DNA of 64,000 nt, taken from the NCBI GenBank assembly GCA_949987565.1, contig OX465116.1, positions 3,495,787 through 3,559,786 of the forward strand, given 5' to 3'. The notes under the pieces were generated by a model that saw only the letters and a list, made by a program, of their open reading frames with translations, searched no databases and had not been told where the DNA came from. The translations under genes and the position numbers were made by a program. Of this stretch, positions 37,001 through 49,189 are shown in pieces; within the stretch, counting starts at the first letter, position 1, and each line of letters starts with the position of its first letter. This stretch comes from Luidia sarsii (lineage: Eukaryota > Echinodermata > Asteroidea > Paxillosida > Luidiidae).

Positions 37001-38925
37001 ATGTTTGCGTTATTATGCCTCAAACACCTATTCGTACGCAAAATCATAGGTCTTGGATTCAAGTCCTGGTCCAATCAGTCGTCTTTGTCATTTTTTAAAT
37101 TGTACAAAAGTTCCATGGCTAGGATTTTTTTCATTAACAGAACATTTTATATGAGCCCCATTTTTCCACCGTTATTTCCGGTGAAGTCGACAATTTCCAA
37201 TTCATTTTCGGAAACAAATTTCAATTAAATAAAATCAATGAGATAAATCATTCTGCAGATCTTTAAAACCTGTACGCATTTTCAAACGAAAAAAAAAATT
37301 AAATATGCCCTAATGATAAAAAAAATATTCCTCATTGAAAAAATGAAAATAAGAATGTACCGTCGATGTTGCTTGACGTGTTGTTACGATCAATGGAGTA
37401 TTCATTTCAAGAATCCCAAGTAGCAGAAACAGGAATAGAGGGAAAATATAATCCATAAGAAACATTGTCATTAGGTAAGCGTGGATTATTAGTGAATGTT
37501 TTTCATTGATCATTATGCATTTTACGTCATACCGCCATCTTGGAAAAATGTGGATGTTGCAGTTTGCACGCGGCTACCTTTTTGTCCTCCGGAGGGCGTC
37601 CTACAGAAATGACGTCATACCCATTGAAATCCCCTTTTCAAAAACTGGTCCCAGCTTCGTCTCTGTCATGCAAATACTGAAAACATAGGATTCTTTGTTG
37701 AACTTGAAGCTTGGGAGTAGTAGGCCTATAATGTTTTTTTCTCCCCAAAATGATCTCTCTTCTAAACCGACACTAAAGGCCTCCCGTTTTCATGCCTCTT
37801 TTTTAAATAAATGAAAGATGAGGCAAGGCCGAAGCGTAGCCTGAGCCTAAGCAATGTAGTTTTTAAGAACCAACGGTTACGAGGTAACATTATATTTTGT
37901 GTTTGTGGAAGGTGCGTTCGATTAGCTGACTGGGGGTGACCTGGATAGACCCGAGAAGAAGCCAATCGAACACACCCGTAATTTCACTACGTTATCACTA
38001 TACGAAGCCCTCAGACACGTCCATAGATAGCTGGATCGGTGGCTTCAATGAAGCCCGGTGCACACCGATGATACACAGCTGAGCTCTCTGCCTCGCTGCG
38101 CCAGGCAGGAAGCTTAGTCCTTTACTCAACAGGCGTCAAAGTTTTCCCTCGTGATTTTCGCCGCTCCGGGCAGAAATCTCATCAAGTGCGCCAGTCCTGA
38201 GTATCGGGCCGAGCCAGATTAATTGAACTAGAATCTTGCAGTTAAATAACAACGGCTGCTTTTGTGGTATTAATGGTTCGCCTAAAGACAGTCTATATAT
38301 TATATGGTGCTTAAATACCGGAAAGCTATCTTGATCTGGAAACTTTTTGTGGCATGTGTGACTAAAATTTCGGGCAAGACATTATCGCGCACGACGATGC
38401 AAGACCTGAGCTATCTATAAATCAGGCACGTGATGAGCGAGGCAGAGAGCTCAGCACTTTCGCCATCGTGTGTGTATGAGTCTTCATGTCCGAGAATAAG
38501 GTGGGCATGGTGGCCTGGCGTGTTCTGTAGCACTCAACTAATGTCAACCGGGACCTTTTCTCTTATCTCTTATCAGGTCGTTCAGGAACAGAAGCCCTGC
38601 ACACAAAGCCTGAGCTGCCGCGTGATACGAGTGCGACCCTATGGTGCTTGTCTGGGTGATAGATACTAAACTGTCCGTCTGTGACATAATATAGGCCTAC
38701 ATAAATACAGGGATCACGGGAAAGCTTTATGTGCAATATCAGTTAAACGTTGCCTACTGCTCAGTGACGAATGAACACAATGCCAACATGTAGATGCTTG
38801 TGTCGCAGCAGAATCTTGCTTAAAGGTAGTGCAGATTGGCAATTCAATAATGGTTTGCCCTGCTCGACGTAATACGTATTTAATGCTCAGCGCTTTGCCT
38901 GATAAAAACAAATTCAGGCAGATCG

Positions 38926-38998
38926 AGCGGGATTCGAACCGCGACTCCTGTTTTCTAGTGCAGACGTCTTGACCACTTGACCACCGAGTTGGTCGAGG
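38926..38998 (-). repeat. tRNA-like pol III head (pseudo-tRNA or SINE)
   Basis: On the minus strand, CTCGGTGGTCAAGTGGTCAA gives an A-box and GCGGTTCGAATCCCGCTC a perfect B-box with a paired T-arm. The D-arm and T-arm fit well. The anticodon arm and acceptor pairing are poor, so a functional tRNA is unlikely. A SINE body may follow downstream on the minus strand to about 38850. Confidence 0.6.
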
Positions 38999-39147
38999 TC
39001 CTGTGGCGGATTTGAATATTGTATTGCGGCGGGTACCGTTTGCGTCGAGGAGAATATCATTCAATGGGGGTTTGCACTGATCGACTAAATAAGCACTGAA
39101 TGCCCAGTGCTTTGCCCGATGCCTGATGAAAAAGATTGGTAAAGAAA

Positions 39148-39215
39148 AGCAGATTCTGCCTTTGAGAAAGGTCTTGCTAGGATGGAAATGCCAGGTCCTC
39201 TGTATTACTCAGATT
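39148..39215 (+). repeat. Hairpin repeat family copy with 5' stem
   Basis: GCAGATTCTGCCTTTGAGAA, then AGGTCTTGCTAGGATGGAAA and TGCCAGGTCCTC. Like the copy at 105, it keeps the GCAGA/TCTGC hairpin before the core. Confidence 0.65.
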
Positions 39216-40535
39216 CATTCAATCTTACTTTCCTATGATAGAATCGAGAAGAGATTCTCCCCCTTTGCGGGACCAAATGAGTTGTGACCTTTGACATCCT
39301 ATGGTGGTCTTTAGCACGTCGTTTCATGCGAGTCAGATTATTAGAGAAAACTACGATCTACTTTAATCTTCGCTCCCCGTAATACATATAGACCAGCTTT
39401 TGTCTCGAGGGAAATGATATATTTTATGACCAATATCATTATTTTAAGAGTGCAGCTGATTCTACTTGTGTAATACTGAAACGTACTGCAGATATGCAAT
39501 TTCATTTTTTTTATATATATTTGGCACAAAAATGCAGTATTTATGAAATATGTAAGATATTTTCAATTTGTATATTCATATTCGTATAAATGTTTTGTAC
39601 ATCTCGGGTATTGTGCATCGATTAAAGTATTTTTTATTCAAAACGTTAAGTACCCCTGTTTTGCGTGCTTGTTTGAGGTATACATGCATGTTGTTATTAT
39701 GTTAATATCGACGCCCCTTTCTGTCCGAAATTTATAAAAAGATCTCCAAAACAAGGTGAACAGTAAAGTGCCCTCTGATGTTTCAGTCAAACCTGTGCAA
39801 AGAGGTGATCCAATCTGCCAAGAAATCCATGGAAAGTTACTGGCGTGTGGTTTGCACCATTTGGTTTAGTGGTGGTCATTCACTGATTACTGTATCAGTG
39901 CAGTGTAGTGGTCTTGCCTCGGTATTGCTGAATTGCTGCATTACATCTACCTATGAAAAGGTAAATATATTCATGGACGAGGACTAGGTTCTATGGAACA
40001 TAAGGCTGTGGAACATTTATGTGTGCTAAACACCATAGTATGATGTCTCGAATGCGTAGTTGTGCTTGTCCATTATTTGTTCATGTGTGAATTGGGTGAG
40101 CTTATCTATACTTCTGCCCTTGTACCCCCCCCGCAAAGGACCGCTGAATTGTTTGTTGTTACGAATGGCCAGAGTTATTTTTAAGATGCCTCAATCGTGC
40201 ACGTAGTGCTATTTACGGCGCATAAACTACCGGTATGAACCATGCCAAAGTTATCACCAAAGTCATTTAGTCGTATTTATATCGCAGAAAAAAGACCGAC
40301 AATGGGCAAAGGTCAAGGGGTCAGGTCAGCGTCCAAGGGCGGGGTGAAGCACTTGATTTCTATTTTAAGTTTGTAATCGTAGAAGCCCAGGGTATACAGG
40401 AATAGGGGCCTACACATTCTAAATGCGTTCGAGATACTGGTGTGTAGTTTATCTAGGCAGTGCGACTTTGCGTGCAGTTGTGCTTGTCCGTTTGCAGTGC
40501 GCAATTTGTGAAGTCTTCTTCCGCCAAGTTGCAGG

Positions 40536-43500
40536 ATGACGTTTCTTCGACCGCTCTTCCTATACCTCGGCGCCCCTGCCGTCTTGGGGGCCCTCATCTG
40601 CTGCGTCTGGTCACAGCAGACGGGGTCTAGTCTGAATTGCCTTTTGCTGGCACAAATTGTTCCAATGTTAGCGCTGGCCGTGGTCGTCTCGGACTACGTG
40701 CTAGCGACGGTCTATCAATTCCTGTTCGTGCCCTACGACTTCTTTGGGAATGAGGGCAAAGATTCCTACCTTGTCGAGAAGGGACGTTCCGGGATGAGTC
40801 GGGAAGAGATCGTGGCAGACATGAAGAGGACACGGCAGCCTGGCGACTTTCCTCCCGTCTACCCCAATGGCTGGTTTGTCGTGTGCCGATCAACCGACGT
40901 AGGGATTAAGGGAACCAAATACGTTCATATGCTTGGTGAGTTGAATGGTAGATAGTTAGTTAATGCTTACTAATAGACCCATCCTATTGACCGTGTGTCT
41001 TAGCTCTCACCTGTATCTTCCTTCGTCGATGTAACCAATGAGAAGAGCAAAGAGTGTGTGATCCCTTGAAATACGAGTCAGTTAATGGTTAAATCCTTCT
41101 GACCACTCTCCCCTATAACAATTAATGGACTATGTCGGAAGGTCCCCACCTAAGGGCTGGATAGCTCGGGTGATAGAGCGCTGATATGGGCTCCTTTCAG
41201 ATTCACTGGATCTTCAATTATTTTATGATCTTTCTGTTCTTGTTGGCAGGATTGAACCTTGCCGTGTTCCGTGGGGAGAGTGGTCGAGCGTACGTGGTGG
41301 ACGCCTATTGTCCACATCTTGGGGCTAATCTAGCCGTAGGTGGTAAGGTGGAGGGTGAATGCATTGAGTGTCCCTTCCATGGTTGGCGGTATAGTGGAGA
41401 AGACGGCAAGTGTGTCAAGATAGGATACGCTGAAAAAGGTAAGAACATAGGGCGTCATTTGATACATAGATAACTGTTACATAATGGGTGATTTTAAATC
41501 TGTTTCACTGCTCCTCTTTGTTAAAAATAGGCTATGCTTATAGCCTCCGCCCACTGATTGAAAAGCCTACTTGTTCCTTCCCAATTGACAATTATAAATC
41601 TTACCAAAGATCCTAAGGGCGCAAGTTAGATTACTCTGAGCAAAATGTGAAGTCGCTCGGCGGCCATTTTAGTAAGCAACAGAGTCCTCTGTCGTCTGCT
41701 TTGGGTGCTCCGGAAGTGAAGCGGGAAAGTCACAAACATTGGATGCGTGAACAGAATGTGATAACTTTTGATGTGATGTCGCCACACAATGGGTGCTCGC
41801 GTGCGACTTTGCTTACCGTACTAAAATGGCGTCCATTGCATATAGGCCTACTTCATCCGTATGCGTGTGATCTCGCAAGAGTAGGCTATCTTGCACGCTC
41901 CGCTCGCGATAGGATCTTTGATTCTTACTAATCACAATACTAATATCTTAACTGGTATCATATATGCTGACATCTCTTACCACTTATACCCCTTTTTTTT
42001 AATCGTTCCATTTTTTCGGCCTCATCTGAGGTCTAGTTACATCTCCAGGAACACTGTCTAAAGCCGTGTCCGCACTGGACTTATTTTTTACCGAGCCCGT
42101 GGGTAACATTCCAATGGGTAAATCTTCCCGGCGTCCGCACTTGGACTTTTCGACTCGGGACCGAGACGATCGGTAAAACTAACCGACTCGTGTACATGTA
42201 CTGTACATGTGTGTGTACATGTACATGTACTCTAGGTACACAAACACGTTATAACCCTGCGCCCGCACGAGTCTTGCATACAGTAACGTAACGTGCGGGG
42301 CGCCGGATGTGGTTTTTTACCGAGTCGTTTACCGAGACGTCGTGTCCGGATTGGACTTATCGACTTGGTTAAATTGACCTGGTCAATTTAACCGGGCAGA
42401 AGTTGGTTGGTTAAACTACCCACTGGAGTCGGGTAAGTTACCTGGGAGGAAAACTTCCTGGGCTGTCCGCACTGGACTTAAAATGGTCAATTTACCCATT
42501 TGCTCGGTTAGTTTACCCATTTTAAGTCCAGTGCGGACGCGGCTTTAACAAGCAGTCCTTGAATGGTTGTACCAGTGATTTGCTTCCAACGACTGGAGCG
42601 CAGTCTACAATCTCAACGACACAGATTTTAGAACCAATTCCTGTCGCTCTTGACTGATCACTATGAATAGCACTTTCCTCTTGAACACGTACTTTAGGCA
42701 AATTAATAACCAGCTTTGGATGTCTCAATTCTTGTAATTATAAACAAAAACTCTACAAGCGATACCTCCACACTCGGTAATCCAACATCGACCAATAATT
42801 TAAAAGGTCAGGATTTTCGCAACCGGCTTACTACCATTATTAGAGCTGCTGATAGTTATTACGCTGATAGGCTTTAAGTCAACAAGAACAGCATTAAAGG
42901 CCCTACACAACATTGGTAAGATCGAAGAACATATGTTTCCCGATTTACATGAAATGTATACAGTTTGAAGATGGTTATAGTAGAAACCTCGCACAAAAGG
43001 CTCGCACTGAAATATTTCTGTCTAAAATGCTGTAGGCCTATTTCTTTTTTAGAAAAGAGTAAAGAAATACTTTACGTCTCAACCCTAGATCTAAACGAGT
43101 TTTCGGAACAATTCGTTGAATGCTGCATTTTCGCGAAACAAATGAAGCGGTTTTTCATTATTTTCATTATTTTCTCGAAAACCTTGAGAAAGGTCCTGCT
43201 AGGATCGAAACTACAGACCCTCTAAGATGTATGTATTGCAGGTCATTTTAGTCAGTGAGCAGTTTGCAACAGTTTTTGTATCAACTTCAAACACGGAACA
43301 TATTCGACTCCGGGGCACAACGAACTTCGATTTGCATCCTCACCGAGTTACGTGAGAATGCCGATCAACTGTGTAGTCGAAGGGCTGCGCTCCTAACCAA
43401 CAATATTCACAATAGAGCAGCACATGTACAGTACATACACAGCACATGCAAGCGATTGAACACATAAACCGGGACTATATTGTACTGGCGGACGTGGACT

Positions 43501-46500
43501 TCTTTCCGGTTCATCATTGGTGGAAATGTAAGCCGAGCGTGCGACACATTTAGCCCATGCTACCCACGCAGCGCACGGTGAAAAAAAAAAAATCAGGGAA
43601 TGGAACACAACTTCCTCCATGCTTTGACGAAAAAGCCAACAACCATGGAAAAAATACCCCCAAACACTGAAACAGACAAAGAAGCAAATGGTAGGACAAA
43701 TACGCCTTTTTAGAAAGACAGATTTTTATAATGGTGCAGGAAAAACATTAGGCACGTTGCTGTCGATCGTCCGCATCCCCACCAAGCTCGTGGGAAGAAG
43801 CTTCATCTTCCATCCAAATTCCCTCCTTGGTGCATTCAGGTTCGAATCTGCTCCACTTCCTCACAGTTGTTTTCCTCGTCAACTGAATCATTATGACGAA
43901 CATGACAGCTGATCGCTGTCATGATCGGAAAAAAAACCGCTGGAATGTCGTTGCTTGAGTCAGACATGATTATATAGCACGCTGATGCTGTATGGTCGGG
44001 AACAGTAAACAGTCGCCGGCTTAAGGACTCCGTTCAGCTACGTCACGATTCTTTGATTTTTTTTCGGTACACGACGGCAATGGATTAGAGTCGTGAAAAG
44101 TACCATTTTAAACGTATTTCCTCGCATTGCAGAACTATGCAGATGTGTTTTTGCATGGTTATATGTTTGTTGATATAATTGATGTGTTGATCCAGCACGG
44201 CACTCATGTTATTGGCTGAACATGTATCCGTTGTGGGCCTCGGTGTTCCATTCTTGGACCCGCTCTTTTTGGCCTATATGCTAATGACCTATTGCTCTTC
44301 TTCTTTGCTTTCCTTTGTACTCTTTGATGATCACTGCACACTCTACACAGTACCAATGAACACTTTATATAGTGAACTCACAAAAGCTAAGCCAATAAAT
44401 TCTCCCTGAACTCTAATAGAGTAAAACAAAATACATGCTGTTCACGGTTCAACCCTCTGAACATCAACAGCACACCAGTTCCAGAACCCTCTCCACTAAA
44501 TTCCTTGGAGTTTTTTATTGACAACTGGGAACATGGGGATCTATCTCCTATTCAACACAACACCCGTAATGCAGGTGTTCTCTCCAAACTACGTCCTCTC
44601 CTCCCTATGGCTAAATTGTATTCACACTTTGCAACACGCTTATTCTTCCATGTCTTTCGTTTGCAATATTGTTAACAATAAACTAGCAATAAACGAGCAA
44701 TTGTCACAAAGGTGACCACTGCAAGTATGCCATAACAATGAACATCAATGCGTGAACAATGCGTAAGCGTAGGGTAAACGTGACGTGACAATGCGAGCGC
44801 GTCCGGAAGGTTACGCATTTCGTTATTAAACTAGGCCTATTCGTAAATTCGACATGATCAAAAACTGACTACGTGCCACTAATAGCACGCACTGACATGC
44901 CGCAATGCGGGGAAGTGCAGAAGCCAAATTCGTGCAAGAGTGTCAGGACGGCTAAAGATCACACAGTCCTCAAAATATTCTCAAAGTATTCTTGCACCAG
45001 GCTCTGTCTATGTCGCTGCCTCTGCCTCTGCCTCTGCCACAGTTTCCGTCTCCATAAGTATATCTTTCTCTTTTTCTGGTTCACAAAACAGTGCCGAATT
45101 TCATCAAAGTGCCCACCTATAAGTGCATGGAGGCCAACGAGCTGATCATGCTGTGGTTTCATGCGGAAGGCGAAGAACCATCCTGGTACCCGCCCATCTA
45201 CGACCAGATCAAGTCCGGTCAATGGACAAGGGATGGCGGCTGGACAGCCAACGTTGATTGCCACATCCAGGTATGTGGGTGGAGTCAGGGCTCTAGACTT
45301 TAATAATAGAGACGTCATCGACGGTCATCTTGCTGCGCCTAAGCGCATAATGCACTGTAATTATGGCGTCACCGTTCGATGAGCGACTTTACACTTAATG
45401 CGTTTGATTAACTATCTGGCTAGAAATCTTCATGCATTGACCCGCCTAGCCTGAGCTCTGATCGAACGCTTCCAAATATGTTGATGTGTAGCAGGACTAT
45501 TTATATCTGTGTAGCCTAGCCTCTAGACTAGTCTCTCGGCGGTTTATCCTGCGCCAATGGCTTCACATGACTACAGGTTGAGGCCTAATTCTGTTGACAT
45601 TTTATTAAATCTGTTTGCTTTCTTTTACCTCGATCCTAGGATTTCGTGGAAAACGGAGGTGACGTTCCACATCTGGATTACGTGCATGGACCGTAAGTAG
45701 AAAGAGGGGGACAGATCTATAATCTATCCATACATTTTCTATGGTACTTGCTGACCAAGCTTGATTGTAGGATTTAGACAATGGGTACTTAGTACTGATC
45801 CCGATTGTATGATTTAGACAATTCGTACTTAGTGCTGATCCCGATTGTATAATTTAGACAATTGGTACTTAGTGCTCATCCCGAGGGTTGACACTTCTGG
45901 CTGGTTTTTGCAGGCAGATATTTCAGAAGAAGTACGATGGTCACTGGGAGGTTCACGCGACTGAAGCCCACCGGAGTGCCTCCATCTCTGGCTTTCAGGC
46001 CGAAAACCCTGTTTGGTGGTCCGGCAATAGCACCGTCAAATATGTGCAAGAACTCGTAAGTTTTTCTCCCTTCCTTCCTTCCTTCCTTCCTTCCTTCCTT
46101 CCTTCCTTCCTTCCTTCCTTCCTTCCTTCCTTCCTTCCTTCCTTCCTTCCTTCCTTCCTTCCTTCCTTCCTTCCTTCCTTCCTTCCTTCCTTCCTTCCTT
46201 CCTTCCTTCCTTCCTTCCTTCCTTCCTTCCTTCCTTCCTTCCTTCCTTCCTTCCTTCCTTCCTTCCTTCCTTCCTTCCTTCCTTCCTTCCTTCCTTCCTT
46301 CCTTCCTTCCTTCCTTCCTTCCTTCCTTCCTTCCTTCCTTCCTTCCTTCCTTCCTTCCTTCCTTCCTTCCTTCCTTCCTTCCTTCCTTCCTTCCTTCCTT
46401 CCTTCCTTCCTTCCTTCCTTCCTTCCTTCCTTCCTTCCTTCCTTCCTTCCTTCCTTCCTTCCTTCCTTCCTTCCTTCCTTCCTTCCTTCCTTCCTTCCTT

Positions 46501-47325
46501 CCTTCCTTCCTTCCTTCCTTCCTTCCTTCCTTCCTTCCTTCCTTCCTTCCTTCCTTCCTTCCTTCCTTCCTTCCTTCCTTCCTTCCTTCCTTCCTTCCTT
46601 CCTTCCTTCCTTCCTTCCTTCCTTCCTTCCTTCCTTCCTTCCTTCCTTCCTTCCTTCCTTCCTTCCTTCCTTCCTTCCTTCCTTCCTTCCTTCCTTCCTT
46701 CCTTCCTTCCTTCCTTCCTTCCTTCCTTCCTTCCTTCCTTCCTTCCTTCCTTCCTTCCTTCCTTCCTTCCTTCCTTCCTTCCTTCCTTCCTTCCTTCCTT
46801 CCTTTCTTTCTTAACCACCTTTTGTTTTCCCATACTTCAGCACGGACCTGGACTATCCTTCATCCTCTTTGACCCCGCTACCACGGGCGTCATGATCATT
46901 GCCTGCACGCCAGTCGGCCCCTTGAAGCAGAGGGTGACCTTCACGCAATTCTCCAATGCCACAGTCAATCCACTCAAGCGCCTTATCCTGAGGTTGCATG
47001 CATACGCTTCATACACAGTGGTAAGTATCAAGCTATACATTGGCAGCTTTACTTTATCTTCAAACGAGTTAATTTGGCTCTACGCTTTTTGGCCCTAATG
47101 TTTCTTCAGTGTAAGAGTGACTGCGTTGCCTATCATGCCTTGTCCCTGTGATCTGCTGTTGCATAGGTACAAGGCGATCTGTTCATCTGGGCCAACAAGA
47201 CCTACAAAGCCAAGCCGCAGTTCATCAAGGAAGACCAACTGATCGCCAAGCACCGCAAGTGGTTCTCCCAATTCTACACGAAGCATAGTCCCAAATTCAA
47301 GCCCAGAGACCCACTGGAGTGGTGA
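40536..47325 (+). CDS. Rieske cholesterol 7-desaturase (Neverland/DAF-36 family)
   Basis: The family inserts the 7,8 double bond of cholesterol (7-dehydrocholesterol synthesis) and is membrane-associated. The exons are 40536-40935, 41250-41438, 45092-45270, 45640-45692, 45914-46055, 46841-47020 and 47167-47325, all GT-AG with consistent phases, giving 433 residues. The N-terminus has hydrophobic segments (about 5-30 and 35-60). The [2Fe-2S] Rieske motif is CPH at 154-156 and CPFHGW at 174-179 (C-x-H-x17-C-x2-H). The non-heme iron motif in exon 4 is [14 protein letters not shown], with N261, D264, H267 and H272. The C-terminal part has IWANKTY and ends DPLEW. All expected metal ligands are present, so the enzyme looks intact. 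The intron before exon 6 is nearly all (CCTT)n. A SINE head lies just before exon 2. Symbols nvd/daf-36 apply to arthropod and nematode orthologues; none is assigned here. Confidence 0.93.
41157..41197 (+). repeat. tRNA-like SINE head just upstream of desaturase exon 2
   Basis: GGGCTGGATAGCTCGGGTGA, then TAGAGCGCTGATATGGG: a good A-box half with no B-box. It is truncated about 50 bp before the exon 2 acceptor. The preceding 130 bp resembles the sequence before the head at 6690. Confidence 0.55.
42061..42545. mobile_element. TA-flanked MITE (AAGCCGTGTCCGCACTGG)
   Basis: Left TA then AAGCCGTGTCCGCACTGG; right CCAGTGCGGACGCGGCTT then TA (42059-42060, 42546-42547). It is 485 bp long. The interior is built of repeated ACCGAGTCGGTAAA-like words and a GTACATGTAC run. 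It lies in the desaturase intron 41438-45092. Confidence 0.85.
42893..43176 (-). mobile_element. TTAA-type MITE (CCCTACACAACATTGGT family), truncated
   Basis: AAAGGCCCTACACAACATTG opens the element; the body is the reverse complement of 20350-20600. It stops at a hairpin-family copy at 43176, which seems to have replaced its other end. Confidence 0.65.
43176..43285 (+). repeat. Hairpin repeat family, nearly full copy
   Basis: CCTTGAGAAAGGTCCTGCTA, then GGATCGAAACTACAGACC and a tail with ATTTTAGTCAGTGAGCAG. It directly abuts the truncated MITE at 42893. Confidence 0.75.
46068..46812 (+). repeat. (CCTT)n microsatellite, about 184 units
   Basis: It is a pure CCTT tetranucleotide array of about 740 bp, interrupted only at the last few units (CCTTTCTTTCTT). 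It fills most of the 785-bp desaturase intron 46056-46840 and ends 28 bp before the acceptor of exon 6. On the sense RNA it is one continuous pyrimidine tract. Open frames on both strands are artefacts of the 4-bp unit. Confidence 0.98.
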
Positions 47326-47925
47326 AGCCCCGCTGCAACACGTACCTCAATGTCTGCAGTCATGCTGCTCAGATATCTAGTCTTTTGCGATCGTGCCAAC
47401 TCTGAAAATTATTGCCAACGAACTTTAGTCAAAATTAAAGTAAAAGGGCATTATACTCACATGATCGAAATGTAAAACCAACTGTGATTCTATTATTGTC
47501 TTACCGAAATAATTTCATTCATGCCACGTTTCATAAATGGTTTGCTTTAATCAATGTCTTGTTTGCTATTTTAATGGTTAGCTTTTCCTTCATTTGTTTG
47601 ACTGAACTCAGAAAAAAAGCTGCATCCACTTTGTGTGATCCCCTTGAACTAGAGGTCTCGGATTCAAGTCCGCAAGTTTTCTTCGCCATTTCTGAACTGA
47701 AATGTTCAAGTTCTCAGTTAGTTGTTTTCCTTGATTTGTTGTATTCTTATTTCATTCCGTGTAGGCCCCCTATATATTTGCCCACAGATTAAAAAAAATT
47801 GAGATTGGAGAAGTCAAAGAAATATGTACTATCAATCAGATATTCACTGCTCTGCTTGACCATAATGAATGAAAATCTTGAATTGCTTCGTCTTATTCAA
47901 TGCAAACATCTCAGAAATGTACAGG

Positions 47926-47972
47926 CCCGTGTTTCGATCCTAGCAGGACCTTTCTCAAAGACAGGATCAGTT
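47926..47972 (-). repeat. Hairpin repeat family, core fragment
   Basis: GCCCGTGTTTCGATCCTAGC, then AGGACCTTTCTCAAAGACAG. Confidence 0.65.
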
Positions 47973-49189
47973 TTGTATTACAGTGTATATACTTCAATTT
48001 GAACACTGAATGGACTGGATGTTAAACATTGCCCGTGTTTAATTCAATTATAACTTAAATCCCGTACTTCTTTTAACAGATTGCGTTTAGAATCTGTCCT
48101 GTAGGCCTATTTGCCACGTCATTCTTGGTGATAAGTGTTGTATCAATATTTGTTAGACTGAAAACAAACATTTGCAGTTGATATAATGAACAAAGTTGAC
48201 CTGCGTTGTTGTGTTTTGGTTTTTTGGGGGGCTATATATTTTTGGTCTATGTCTGTCCATACTGTGTTGTTGCTGCTGCTGTTGCTGCTGTTTAAATACA
48301 TATTAAATACAAACTTTGGAGTGCACGTTTGCTTGATTGTTCTGCACTCAAACCTCCCGTTTTCTGTTTGTTCTATGAAATATTCCCCCTCTGGAATGCC
48401 TCTCAGTTCACTAAACAAAATGTTGGACAAAAAGGATTAGACTGTTGGACCAAAATGGTTCACCCAACACGATCTGGTCAATGATGCTTTGCGGCGACAC
48501 CATGTCAAATATCTCATTTATGTAGTTGTGACTTCTGACGGATCCGATGGATTCAACGTTTCGAACAGTATGCTCTGCGCATCAGCAGCAGACTCGTTTC
48601 ACATAGTGTCACCGCAAACCACCTTTGACTTGCTACCTCCATCATGCATGAATAGCATGGAAACTCAACACTTATAACCTGTTTTTTTTCCCAAAACAAA
48701 ATGGAGGGAGTATTTTATTAGTTTTTGACCAACACAGTGCAACACTTCTGCTTTACTGAGCAATAAATTAGCCAGTTGGTATTTTGACTAACACTGGTCA
48801 AATAGCCATTGAAGCTTTACATTGTGGAAGTACAATGCAATATGGCTTTGGGTTGTTCTCAGAAAGAGGACGTTATTCTGCAGATAATCTGTCATATATC
48901 TCACTCAGGATGTCCACCTCTTCATGGAAGAAGAATCTAAATGGCATTACCGCATATCCGCTTGCCTTGGTCAAAATGCTTGTGAAATAGTGCATGATTA
49001 TAGTACAGCATGCAATGTGTACTGGTACCCGATGAGTAGCCATTAAGGCACTGCTGACTGGGGTTTGATTGAATTAGAGCTCGAGGCTGAATCCTTGACC
49101 AAGCCACGTATCACGGAAAGGCTAACACTATCACAATTGTTCTCTTTTTCTCATGATAATATTGTGAACGGACACAAAATCAAGTCACA

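Larger units (their letters stand above)
34100..40535. other. RBMX-like 3' UTR and gene-poor interval
   Basis: The first part is A/T-rich and should be 3' UTR; AATAAA occurs near 35347-35365 and 37229. No exon is supported. A 69-bp inverted repeat is at 37910-37978 (GTGCGTTCGATTAGC / CCAATCGAACACACC). A GAGCTCTCTGCCTCGCT word near 38087 recurs inverted near 38440. A tRNA-like head is at 38926-38998 and a hairpin-family copy at 39148-39215. The promoter of the desaturase gene must lie in the last part. Confidence 0.45.

Noticed and set aside
38926..38998. Functional tRNA gene
   Set aside because: A- and B-boxes are good, but acceptor and anticodon stems do not pair properly. It is kept only as a tRNA-like SINE head.
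45888..46833. Ser-Phe-Leu-Pro and Lys-Glu-Gly-Arg repeat proteins over the (CCTT)n array
   Set aside because: Pure microsatellite translation. The real coding part (45914-46055) ends at a good donor before the array.
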